64,000 nucleotides of DNA from Papilionanthe hookeriana x Papilionanthe teres (Eukaryota > Streptophyta > Magnoliopsida > Asparagales > Orchidaceae): positions 39,226,392 to 39,290,391 of the forward strand of contig CM040423.1 in assembly GCA_022702705.1 (NCBI GenBank), given 5' to 3'. The notes under the pieces are model-generated. The model searched no databases, was not told the origin of the DNA, and saw only the letters and a list, made by a program, of their open reading frames with translations. Every line of letters begins with the position of its first letter. Position 1 is the stretch's first letter. Shown one piece after another: positions 26,101-38,100 of this stretch. The translations under genes and the position numbers were made by a program.

Positions 26101-29100
26101 GCCTTTATAGGCAGAGGAGGGAAAGGAAGGCCATTCCTTACCTGTAGAGCCGGGCGCAAGTGGGGAATGGCAGGGGGATGGCGACAAAATGTCGCAGGCA
26201 AGAGCCAAGGCTCGGCAGCAAGGGCGAGAGTCGAGCGGGAGACAAAGCCGCGCGGGAGGTCACGCGAGGTGACCCTCGCGCAGGGATAACACTGGAGAAG
26301 GTATGGGGAGAACCACGCGGGGCTCGAGAGGGCAACGGCTACAAGGAAGAGGCGCGCTCGAGCGCGGGAGAAGCAGGGAACGGGAGCCCCCATCGAACGA
26401 GCGAGAGACAGCCAGCCGATCGAACGGGTAGAGATTAGGGCTTAGGATAGATTAAATAGGTTTTAAAATATATATATGTATTATTAATTTTATTAAAAAC
26501 ACGCCCAAAATCGCAATTTCCGCTCCGGCAGGCGATCGTCGCAAATCAAATATCAATTTTAGGCAGAAACGACGTTCCGGACGCAACAACGCAGTCCGTT
26601 TCGTCATCCGAGGTCGTTTGGACAACCTCGTCGACGGTCACGTCGAAAGCTCGTCAAATCCGGCATTTTCTGAAATTCTGACTCGACGTCGCTCGTCCTA
26701 ACATCCTGGCTTCAATCTTGATCCGCTGCGAGGTGGCTAAAAGCGTCGAGGCTGTGGTCCGAGGAATTTGTGCTCGGTGGTGCAGGAAACGTGCACAAGA
26801 CTGTCCTAAGGTCCGATGGTCTTATAGGAACTCAATTTGGATTCCTAACGTCAATTCCAATCTGCTATGAGCTAGCGGTACGGAATTTCGTCCGGGATTC
26901 CCAAAAGAGTGACGAGGTGGCTTCGAGCATTCTAAAACGAGGTAGGCCCATTGCTAGGAGTCTAAGATCGTCGGGGAAGCTCCTAAAGCTAGAACCCTAA
27001 ATCCTAGGAGGAAAACTAAACCTCGACAAAAGTGAGGTCAACAGTTGCTGACCGGGGATCTCTGGATGTTGGGTTTAGTAGCTTAAGATGACGGGTTTGT
27101 AGTTCTCCGACCCGACTACCTCTACCTTTTAGGGTTACTCTACCCTTCCTATTGCTGAGCCCCTTTGAGCCTTGTCGCTCATTTGACTTCGTTGATATCA
27201 TCTAGACGACTCGATTGCCAATGAGCTGCCGCCCGTTGGGATACGGTGATTCACCCTTTACTCTTATGGCCTGGTGAGCTTTGACGTATAGGGATATTCC
27301 TGTTGAGGTGATTTTAGTTATTTCGTAGGTTCTGATGTCGACGAGCAACTGCCTACTTGGGTTGTGAGAGACTCATTCTCTGCCTTGTGAATTAGCAAGA
27401 GCTTCGAAAGCATCGAGGCGTTCTCATATGAAATAACCATCATTTGGTGTCCTATTCTCTATATTCATCATTTGGTGTCCTATCCTCTAGAAGTCTCTTG
27501 ACCCAGAACAAAAAATATTTTTCTTGGTTATCTGATTACGGGTGACTTATGTAGAGATTATCTTCGTGGATGTTGTATTTCAGGTACTTCGATCTGATCT
27601 TGTTCGGACGTATACTCTCGACTCATCACACGAACATTACTCATATATAAGTCTTCCGCTTATTTCTTTTATTTTTTTGTCTACTTGTTGTCTTATATCA
27701 ATCTTTTCTATTTCTTTCATCCTCGAATCATTGATATGATTCAAGAGGGAGATTTATTCGAATAAAAAAATTATACGAAGACATATAAATAGATAAGTTG
27801 GCGACTCCGAGTCTTCAAAAAGAACCGAGAAAACACGGACTCCATAATATGAGGAGATAGAAGTTTCGACAGATGACGTAGAAGCTTTCCAAACCTTGAA
27901 AGACTTACGCGAGAGCGAGCCACAACTCCCACGGTCTCACAAGGCTACCTTTTTGTTTCTTTTTCTTTCCAATTAGCAAGTTTCCTTCTTTTCTTTCATT
28001 CATTTATAATCATTTCATATATATGTGTTGTATTAGAGTTTACCGGTGGATTTTTTTCATGTGATTTGTATCGGGATAGCCGCCGACCTCTCTTTTTGCC
28101 TCCGAGGGTTGTATCCTAGGAGGTGGTGCTTTCGCTTGAATCTTATTCTCTAGATGGTGATTATCTTCTTTATCTCTTTCTGCATCCTGCCCACGTTGTT
28201 CCCAACTGCCTCTGAATAGCAGAATGTTATTGTTTTTTCTGCATTTTCCCAATTCCAGCCACTTGTCCTTGTTGCCACCACCCCAGGCAGCCATCCTCTT
28301 GTTGTCATAGCCTTACGCATTCCCCATCACTATTACCAAGATTTCCCCTTGCTGTAGCTGCTCGGGAATATCCTTTTCTTGCTATTTTCTGCTATTCTAG
28401 CCACCCAAAAATAGCCTTTCCTCTCCTCCAAGCTTGCTGCCATTGCTGCAACTCATCCAATTCGTTGTCGTCGTCCTTCTACTTTAATATCGCCAGCCCT
28501 TCACCAACTATTTGCCACCTCTTCGGAGGACCAAACCTCGCCGAACAATACCACCACTTTGAGATCCACCCAATTTGAGTATGTTGTATCGTGTCAAGTT
28601 TTAGAGTGTCGTTTTGTTGTATTTTCCCTTTCAAGCGTGTTGGTTGTAACCGCTTATGTGCTTTGAGTAATGATATTTACATTTTCTATTGCGGTTTGGG
28701 CTACCTCTGGTATCCTTACCACTTTTTAAAGTGAAATACAGCTTCTCATGCATAAGTTTAAACCACTAAAGTGCTATGGACATAAATATGGATGCTTAGG
28801 TGTAGTATAAATAGATACATAAGCATGGTGTGCTACATATGTAAATGATGCCTCAGAACAGCAACATGTTATTGTTTATTCTGCAGTTTCCCAAATCCAA
28901 CCACATGTCCATGCTGCCACCATCCCAGGCAGCCATCCTGTTGTTGAAATAGTCTCCCGCATTCCCCATCACTGTCATCAAGATTTCCCCTCGCTGCAAC
29001 TACCAGGATATAGCATTTTCCTGCTATTTTCTGCTATTCTAGCCCACCCCGAAAATAGCCTTTCCTCTCATCCCAACTTGCTGCCATTGTTGCTGCTACT

Positions 29101-32100
29101 CCCCTTCGCTGTAGCCGTCCTTCTATTTTGCTATCGCCAGCAACTCACCCTCTCTTGGCTACCTCTTCGAAGGACCAAACCCTCGCCAAACAATACCACC
29201 ACTCTGAGATCCACCCAATATGAGTATGTTGTATCGTGTTTGTTGTTACTTCAAGTTTCAGAGCGTCGTTTTGTTGTATTTTCTCTTTCAAGTGTGTTGG
29301 TTGTAGCCGCTTATGTGCTTTCAAATAATGATATTTACATTTCCTATTGCGTTTGGGTTCACTCCGATATCCTTACCACTTTTTAAAAGTGAAATACACC
29401 TCATGCATAGGTTTAAACCATTAAAGTGCTACGTATGTAAATATGGAAATTTAGGTGTGAGATAAGTAGATACATAAGCATGTTGTGCTACAAATGTAGC
29501 CCCAGAAAAATAGAAAAGAAGAAAAAAAAGACAGAGGTACTTCATATTTAAAAAGGATAAAAGTCAAATTCAGATTGACTTGGCAAAGCAGCTGCCATCT
29601 TAGCCAATGCACTATCATGTTTAGTGATAGTTGAGAGAGAATTTCAGACAAAATAGCGTACATTGATCGGGATCATATTGTCCTTTAGGATTAGTTGCAC
29701 CAAAAACAATAGTACGGGTGCTCAGAGTTGTCACAAGGCCAGCCTGAAAAATAGATCATAGAAAAAATGTTAGATTTCATCAAAGTATCACATTCATACT
29801 ACAAAAAAAAAAGAGCACGGAAGCTCTTCTTTTTAAGTGTACATCCCCTAATTTATTATCGTCATAATTAAGATTACAAGTTAGCCAAAAAAATCTACAA
29901 GGAATTTCATTAATTAAAATTTGATTGATACTTGAAATTTTGGATGGAGAAAATAATAAGTAATTTTATCCGGTACAAAAAACCTATATGTTGACAAATT
30001 AAGGAAATAATTGTTACAATCCAGCCGGGTAGCTAATAATTAATGAAGTCAGGAATCACGGTCGGACGACATTAATCTTTTTTCTTTTATAAAGTAAAAA
30101 AACCATAACTTCTAATTCAACCAAAACAACAACATAGTTTGAAAGTAAAATAGTATCACAATCAAACCAATAACATTCTAACATTGCTAAAAAATAAACA
30201 ATATAATGAAACTAGAACCATAACAAAAAATCAACTACCCAGTATCAGTAATTATTCTCCTGTAAACCAACTCTCCTCTGTCAGCTATACAATTTAGAAA
30301 TTTGCCTAAAAGAAACAATGAATTTCAACAGTAACTTTATTACAACTTAGTGAATAATTATAATCGTATTATGTATTATATTAATATGCAAATCCCAAAG
30401 AAATGCAATTCATTAATTAATTAAAATGTAATCTTTCATTTTAAATTAATCCTTCCTGTTTCAATTTAAGTATTTAATTTTTTAATAATTTTAAGAAGTC
30501 ATATTAGGATCACTGTTGTACTTAAATGTATCCTCAAAAAATTTTACCCGTATGTAACATCAAATGTTCGTACCCATACGTACCATCAAAAGTTTGTAAT
30601 GTTTGTACCCATACGTACCATCAAAAGTTTGTACTCGTGGATACTATCAAAGTTTGTACTAGTAGACACCCTCAAAATTTTGCACCTTCGTACCCAACGG
30701 TACACAATTACCATTTTTATTTCCTTTTTTGTGATCATATATAATGGCAAGTGAACCCTAATTGACTTAATCGTTTATATTTCATTTTCTTTTATTATAA
30801 CTATTTAAATTCATTGTACAACTATTTAACATTTCCCATTTCAGTTATTTCCATTTCAAAGATTATTTAACTTTCAATATGCAAATAATAAGAAAAGCAA
30901 ATATTTTAAGACAATAATGCAAGTATTTTTTAAATAAAATATTAATTTAATACAAATAAGAAAGCAAGTACTCACCTTCGCCTTTAAAGACCACTTTCCC
31001 AAGTTCTTTTAACTGTCACCTATATCAATTGAAAGTACATATATTTATATAAGAATCCTATTCCTAAAAAGGAAAGACTAATATATGACTAATCTATTTA
31101 AATATTTTTCCCTCGTACCTTTCGAATCAAATATACTTCTTAATTATACCTCATTCTACTCATGAAAATTAATATCTATCTAATGATATTAAAATAAGTG
31201 TAGAAATAAAAACATAAACAATTACCTCCTCTTTATCTATTTCTTGCTCCTTACAAAATTAACGACTCAAAAACTTAAATCTTTTGAATCAAACTTTCTT
31301 AAATCCCTGATTCAGCTCATAATATTAACATTCATACAAAATTATTAATTAAAATAAACTTTTAACATATACTTAATGGCAAACCCTAAGTTTATTATTG
31401 GTCTTGGTACGTGTTGACCTCATTTTAGTGAGGTCTTAGCTTTCTTCACGTTAGACCCTAGGATCTAGCTTTAGGAATTCCTTACTGACCATCCTAGCGG
31501 ACTAGTCATGGAGCCCACCTCCCATGGAGCCTTCAAACCACTTCTAGCACCCATTTTTGTAGGTCCTCGCACGAGTAATCCCAAGCACTCGACTTCGGTT
31601 GTGCAGGGCTAAGGACTAACATGTAGAGGGCACGAAAATGAGTTCCCTTAGGATCAGACGGCCTTAGGTGAACCCTTAATGCTCGAGCACTCGACACACC
31701 ACAATTTGACACTTTTTTTGGCCCGACCGTCGGCGAACTTGTCCGGACGACCTCGGGTGACGAAACGGACCTCACGGATGCGTCCGGGACGTCAACTTTA
31801 GCTAGGAAGCGTACCCATATTGCTATGGTTCCACGCGCGAGCCATTAGCACGAAAATCGATGCGCCTTTTTTTAAATTAGCGGGGCACCGGTTCAGACTC
31901 AGCCCGGGTTCAATTTGAGCCTGACATAGGTTGAACACGAGCCAGGGCTATTTCAAATTTTAAAATTTTAAAATTCAAATCGACTCACTCGATTCCTCTC
32001 AATTAAATTTAATTAGGAGTTATTATTTACTTAATGGAGTTGTCCCGTGATGGAATGCATTTATCTTCCCCGCCAAACCCAGCATAACGGATCTCTGTGA

Positions 32101-35100
32101 ATTTGCGGGATAGAAATTCAGCCTAGCTCCTTCCTGGCATTCGACGCCTCCCTCTGCTACGCACAGAAAGCCCCGTCTCCCTCTCGGCACCGCAGACAAA
32201 AATCCCACCTGCTTGCCTCCTCCCTGCGCTGAAGAACCCCGCTCGACACCTCCCATCCTCTGCACCGTAGCCATCGCCTTCTCTCTAGCGTGAACCGAAG
32301 CCTCGTTCGCCCGAATCCCTCGCTCGACCGAACAGACGTTCGGCTCGCCTCGACAGAAACCCTCGCCTCCCCTGCTCCTCTTTGCGACAGTCCCCGCGCA
32401 CGACACCGAACACGCGCTCGTCTCCCGATCCGCCCTCTACTCGATCCCGCTCGCCTCCACGCAGAACTCCTTCTCCTCTGCTCAAGCCGCTCGCCACCTG
32501 CTCGTCTCTCTCAGACGCCAAACCGAAGTCGACCCCTGCTCCCTGCGGTCGATCCTAGCTACACCTCCACCGTTCGATCCCGTTGCTTCCCCCGCCTCTG
32601 CACCAAAGCCCGCACTCGCCTGCTCCTCCTTCCCGCGCCAAATAGCCGTTCGACTCCTCTGCCTTGCCAGAAACTGCGCCGGATCTCTTTGTTGCCATCC
32701 TGTAGCATTTTCTGGACTCCCCGCTCAAGGTCGTATTCTTCTAACTCTTATTTTATCCGATTCTATCAGCTTTCTCATTTTGCAGGTGAATCGAGATGCT
32801 TGGATTTATGTTAATTTTCTGCGAGGAGGTGCTTAAATATAAATCATAATCACGTTATGATGAATTCTCTTTAAAGTATTGAAAGATTTATATGCATACC
32901 ACTCTATTCATGTGTATTCACGTCTCTAGTATCTAAACTTTAATCACAAACGAATAAAAATGAACTTGCAATTTGTTTACCCAATTTTCTCATGTCATGA
33001 GTAACATTTTACTTTATATTCCTTCTCGAATGCAAGTAATGTGGTAAGTGAAATTAAGTTTAAATTTTAGAAATATAAATGCATAGAAGTTGAATGGTAT
33101 GTATGTGAATCTTTTCAATCAAAACACTGCTAATGCTCCTTCTCTTTGGTTGGATCGATTATTATAAGTATTAAATGCTGTTTGGGAAAGTTTCCATATA
33201 ATTTTTGAGCTGACTTGCTTATAGCTCTGGAATCTTTATATGTTGTTTTGTGCTTATTTGAATGCATGATTTTGGGACTATTTTGGAGGCATTAAATCCA
33301 CCATTAGGGGCTTGTTTTACTTATTGCTTTCGAGACATTAAACTCGAGGTTTTACCTGTTGTTCCTTAAGAGCTATGTGAATCACTTAAATGCTAATTTG
33401 TTCACCGTTTGTGGGCTTATTTTGCTACGATCTTTGAAGTGTTTGGCGGCTGATTTAAATGCATTTGATAGGAACCTTTAAGTGTTTTTTTTTTTTTTTT
33501 TGTTAATCAAATACTGTTTGGGGTTCTTTTAAATGGTTGTTTGGAGACTTTTAAAATTACTGTTTTTGGAGCTTTAAAAGTGTTATTTGGTGCATTTAAA
33601 TTTGTTGTGGTTGTTTAAGGCATTTTGAAATGGTTGTTTGGGATATTTTGAAATTACTATTTTTGGACTTCAAAAGTGTTGTTTGGGGCTTATTTCACAA
33701 ATATTTTGGGCATCATTTTAATCACTGATTCACATGTTGATGGGAACTTTAAATGTTGTTATTTTGGGTCGGTCTTCTTTCTTTTGTTTTGTTTCTTTTA
33801 TTTAACGGTTAAGTCACAAAAAGGGGAATTTCTGATTTAACTTGAGGAAGGATAAGTCACTCTTAGTCACTTCAAGCACAAGTTAGAGTGTATGCTTCCT
33901 AGACCTTAGGAGCACACCCTTAGGTGAGTCACCCACCTAACCTTAACTGCAGACTTCCTAAACCTTAGGTGTAGACCTTAGGTGAAACCTCCTTTACCTA
34001 ATCCTCAGCATAGGCTTCCTAAACCTTATGAGCACACCCTAGGTGAGAGTCACCCACCTAATCCTCAGCATAGGCTTCCTAGACTTTAGGAGCACACCCT
34101 AGGTGAGAGTCACCCACCTAATCCACAACATAGGCTTCCTAAACCTTAGGAGCATACCCTAGGTGAGATTCACTCATCCTTCACTGCAGACTTCCTAGAC
34201 TTCAGGATCACACCCATGGTAAGAACCCATTAACCTAATCCTCGAATACACAGTGAAACTAGGCACCTGACCCTAATTCACAAGTACGTTCAAGACACTA
34301 GACACGGGGACGCACCGAGGCATGGTTCACCCTTCCTTAACTAAATCAAATGTCGAATTCCCTAAAATGACTTAACCAATATCGAAACCCAATGCACCGG
34401 ATTTGAGCTCGAACCTTACGCTCAAATCCTCCCGCAATCGGGGACATTTGTTTTGCCACATATGGATCATCGATCGATATAAGTCCGAGGTCTGAGTGGC
34501 GAGGCGATGATAATAATGTTTATGTGTGCTATACGAGGGATACGAGGGATAATTAGAATAAGATCTCTTACCTCGAGGACCTTCAATAAGGAGAGGAAAG
34601 GACCGATGATACTATTCGCCGACCTTTGGTTAGATTGTTTCCCCCAACAATCTTAGGTCGTCAGTAGTCCTAGCACGATTAGAGTGACTAGCCTGTGGAC
34701 TATATAATTTTACAAAATATTTATAAAAAAGAAAATAATAATAAAACAAAAATCTCTTTTGCTTGTTAAAAAGAACTCTGCATAAAAAAAATTAAACAGC
34801 AATTTTTGCATGAAAATCAAAGAATTTATTTCTTATAAAATATATAAAGGTCCATGGTTAGTCACTTGGATTGGGTTAAGGACTACCCTCCTTAGATCGT
34901 CGGGTCGGTAACTCTTATCCAAGGTCGGATAGCACACAGTCCAGCTCTAAGCCCCCACCTCTACTGATGTCTTATACCCAGTTCCGGTCTTCCATATGTG
35001 ACTACGAGTTTTTATTTGTGATTTATACGACTCGTTTCTTTATTTTCTCGACTTTCGTGTCCAGCTTTCTCGCTCCGTTTACTTTTCCCGCAAGTTTATT

Positions 35101-38100
35101 TAAAATTCTCGCGAATGATATCATGCTTCGCAATACAAATCTGGCGACGAAGCAGATGCCTGCGTACGCTTTTACGCTTATTTATTGCAATTTACTTTAC
35201 TGAAGTCTATCTCACTGCAATTTACTTTTCAAGTATTTTTCATATACCTGCAATTGTCTACTCTGCATGCAAAACTGAAAACAACAACATAACCTGAAAA
35301 CATTGAAACACATTTGGCAAAACTGTTTGAACCTTAGACCTGCAGATCGCTACTTGCAAGCAAGCTTCGGAGCTAACTCCGTGGGCAAGACAACTGAGGA
35401 GCTTGGATTGAGCAACAAGAGGATATTCCTCGACGAAACTCTTCCTAGTTTAAATAACAACACATAGTGACTTCGAGGTAGTTCGCCCCTCGCGCGTAAA
35501 CCCTCACTCTCCTCTTTGAGCTTCGTGTAACCATGTTGCGCAGCCGTAAGTCCTAACTCGCTTTAGGTTCCGAGGTTGTCGTACGGTACGACGTAAAACC
35601 TCCTATCTCTCATGGCCATTCGCATAATCGGATATTATGCAAGTGTAAGTCCCAAATAATAAAATCGACAGTGATTAAATATTTAATTAACATCGTCTCC
35701 AAAACGCAACCGCAGCATAGGATAGTTGGGAAGTCATCGGGTTCGCCTCGTATCCGTGACATCCCCTACCTTTTCTTTCCTTTCGACTCCCGAAAATAAC
35801 CGTTCCCATTCGAGCCACTCCCACTTGTTTTTCCACGTCCTACCGCGAAAACCTAAACCCTCGAATTCTCGAAGACAGAACCACCGATCATTATCGAGAG
35901 TTTTCTGCAGTGACACCCGCCATTTGAGATGTAATTAACTATAGGGCTCGCCTTTATAGTGAACTTGGAACCTGCAGTAAAATAAACCCTACCTAGTTTT
36001 TCTATTAGGTAGGGGAACTTGTAGGTCATACATAAAAGGTTCGCAGATCAAACGGATGTCACGAGTCTTTTAGTTTGTATGATTGGGTCTACCGTCGCAG
36101 AATACACTAATCTTTCGAGAAGGTGTATCATTTGTGACACCAGGCACGATTATGCAAATTACTGGACAAATGAGATCCAGGCGGTCTCATTTTTCAAAAT
36201 TAAAATACACTACTTTCAAAACTACTTTAAAAAATTATATACCTTTTTATATTAAACTAAATCACTTAAATTTTATACTCTTTCAAAAGCAAGAAAAATG
36301 CGGCCGACAGTACGAAAGCTCGAAAAGCTGCTCAACTCCTCTATCACGCAGGCTAGGGCTTCGCTAAGGCTTCGACTCTCCACTTTACACGCGAAGCTCC
36401 TTCTTGCATGTAAAGCTCACTCCTCAAAGTTGTGATTCTTCCTCTTCCTTTGTACAAAATGCTCGAGCCACTGGCACGATTTACCTCTCATCTCCTCTCC
36501 TCGACACCGGAGCCACTTGATACTTCTTCCATTCAGTTAGGACGTGTGCAACCACACAACCTCTTCTCCTTCGCACAGAAGTCACAAGCCAGAGTTGGAA
36601 ACTTTCTTCCTTCTCTACAGCTTCATCTCTTCTCCCATTAGGGTTAAACATGCAACCCTTCTTTCCTCTCCTTTTTCTTCTTTACCCGGCTAGGGCACGA
36701 TTCCTTCATGTCTTGGGAGCAAAGGCGCCCAAGGGGGGCGCAAAAGCTCCCCCTTCTCTGTCGAGCGCCTAAGCATAAGCGCAAAGGCGCCATAGGGGGC
36801 GCAAAAACGCCCCACTTATAAGAAGTGCCCATGTTTTGTTAACAATCCTCCAAACAAATCTCAATTCATAGTGAAATAGAATCACGGGTTTTGAGAAAAA
36901 TAAAACAATAAATTTAAGCATAGAAGCAAAATCAAAATAATAAAAAAAACACAGAAGAATTTTACGTAAAAAAATTCGAGAAAGAGAAAAAATTACGAAG
37001 CCACACCACCACAAATTCACTATGAAAATCAGATAGTTGTACAAATGACTCACACAAGTTTCTTCTCCACACTCACACAAAAACTTACAAGACACTTCAC
37101 AATCTTCCTTCTCCGATTCGACACAAACAATACACGCTGAAATCCCAGAAATCTTCCTCTCTAACTCTTTTCTCTTTCACCGGGAACTTGTTGAAGAACG
37201 CTCGAAGAAGTCTTAAAAATACAATGCTTGAAATTGGCTTAAAACAAAAAATTTTGCGCACCAACTGCTTTGAGCGCAAAAGGGACCGTCTGCCAGGAAG
37301 CAGAGTCACGACCAGTATAGTTGGGCGCTTGGGCGCAAAGGTGCCCCCTTCTCTGTCGAGTACCTAAGCATGGGCGCAAAGGCGCTCATATAAGGAGCAG
37401 AGATGCCCCTTTTAGAAGCAGCGCCCAAATGGTGCTTTGGCTCCACAGGAGCACCCAAGCCCGATGCTTAGGAGCCTTGTTCTCGGTCTTCCCTTGGTGC
37501 TTTGACTCCACAATACTAACAATCTCCCACTTGGAGACAATAGAACCCTGCACCGATCCTTTGTACCTGTACCTCCATCTGAATTGCCTTCATAGTCACG
37601 TACCATGGTGTGGTTCACCCCTAGTCTCAACCTTCATGAAATCCAACTGAAACCAACTCAATAGTTACCACCTTCATCAACATATTCATAGGATTCTGAG
37701 CTGTGTGTATCTTCTCTAGAAACAACTGTCTATTTTCAAGAGAGCGAATAAAGTGATAATATCTCAGCTAAATGTGTTTCGTTCTGGCATGAAAAACAGA
37801 GTTCTTAGCAAGATAACTTGCACTCATACTGTAACTATAGAGCCTTCCAATCTGTTGCTCCTTGCCCAATTTCGCCATGAAACTCTGTAGCCAAATCATC
37901 TACTTGTTAGCATCAGTAGTAACAACATATTCAGCCTCCGTATTGGAAAAATGCAATGATCTTATGTAACATGGAAACCCAAATCACCGCTATGCTCCCC
38001 AATGTGAAAATATACCCCGTTGTACTTCTCCCACTATCCACATCTCCTACCTGATCCGAATCTACGAATCCCTGTAGGGTGATCCCTACACTTTAATAAT

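Larger units (their letters stand above)
21577..27043 (-). mobile_element. Giant solo LTR, copy A (5467 bp)
   Basis: It begins TGTCGGCCGC and ends GAGGTCAACA (TG...CA), with a perfect 5-bp target duplication GTTGC at 21572-21576 and 27044-27048. No reverse transcriptase, integrase or gag is visible, and no short LTRs lie inside. Two other copies share both ends. The strand is inferred from a TATA-like CTATAAAGG on the minus strand about 935 bases from the GGTCAACA end, and is uncertain because CCTATAAAAGG occurs on the plus strand at 23977. It is either a solo LTR of a family with about 5-kb LTRs or a non-coding LTR-type element. Confidence 0.75.
15529..28715 (+). mobile_element. LTR retrotransposon E with nested insertions
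   Basis: Two diverged direct LTRs (15529-16571 and 27874-28715) begin TGATGCAGGAGC and TGACGTAGAAGC. A primer-binding site resembling initiator tRNA-Met (TTCGATATCTGAGC) follows the first LTR. Insertion was into a MITE; flanking TTACA and TTACC are the probable target duplication. After removing the L1 and solo-LTR insertions, about 5.7 kb is its own sequence. No recognisable reverse transcriptase or integrase remains, so it is non-autonomous or gutted. The superfamily is not determined. Confidence 0.7.
14155..29661 (-). other. MCM9 intron of 15.5 kb
   Basis: It separates sensor 1 from the arginine finger. It holds a MITE interrupted by a 13.2-kb LTR retrotransposon, which itself carries an L1 element, a 5.5-kb solo LTR and plastid-like DNA. 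The interval 14401-15436 shows nothing recognisable. Confidence 0.9.
31412..36309 (+). mobile_element. Giant solo LTR, copy C (4898 bp)
   Basis: It begins TGTTGACCTC and ends GCGGCCGACA, with a perfect 5-bp target duplication GTACG at 31407-31411 and 36310-36314. It is inverted relative to copy A and more diverged in the middle: it has a GC-rich block (32060-32700), a MITE insertion and its own ~60-bp repeat array. No retroelement protein domain is visible. Confidence 0.75.

Noticed and set aside
32290..32814. 174-residue Arg/Ser/Leu-rich open frame
   Set aside because: It lies in the GC-rich block of solo LTR C. It has no known domain, and an overlapping minus-strand frame is also open.
33890..34215. 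Possible CRISPR-like array
   Set aside because: Direct repeats adjoin one another without unique spacers, and the genome is a plant nuclear one. It is a minisatellite. The same applies to 30526-30710 and 62400-62580.
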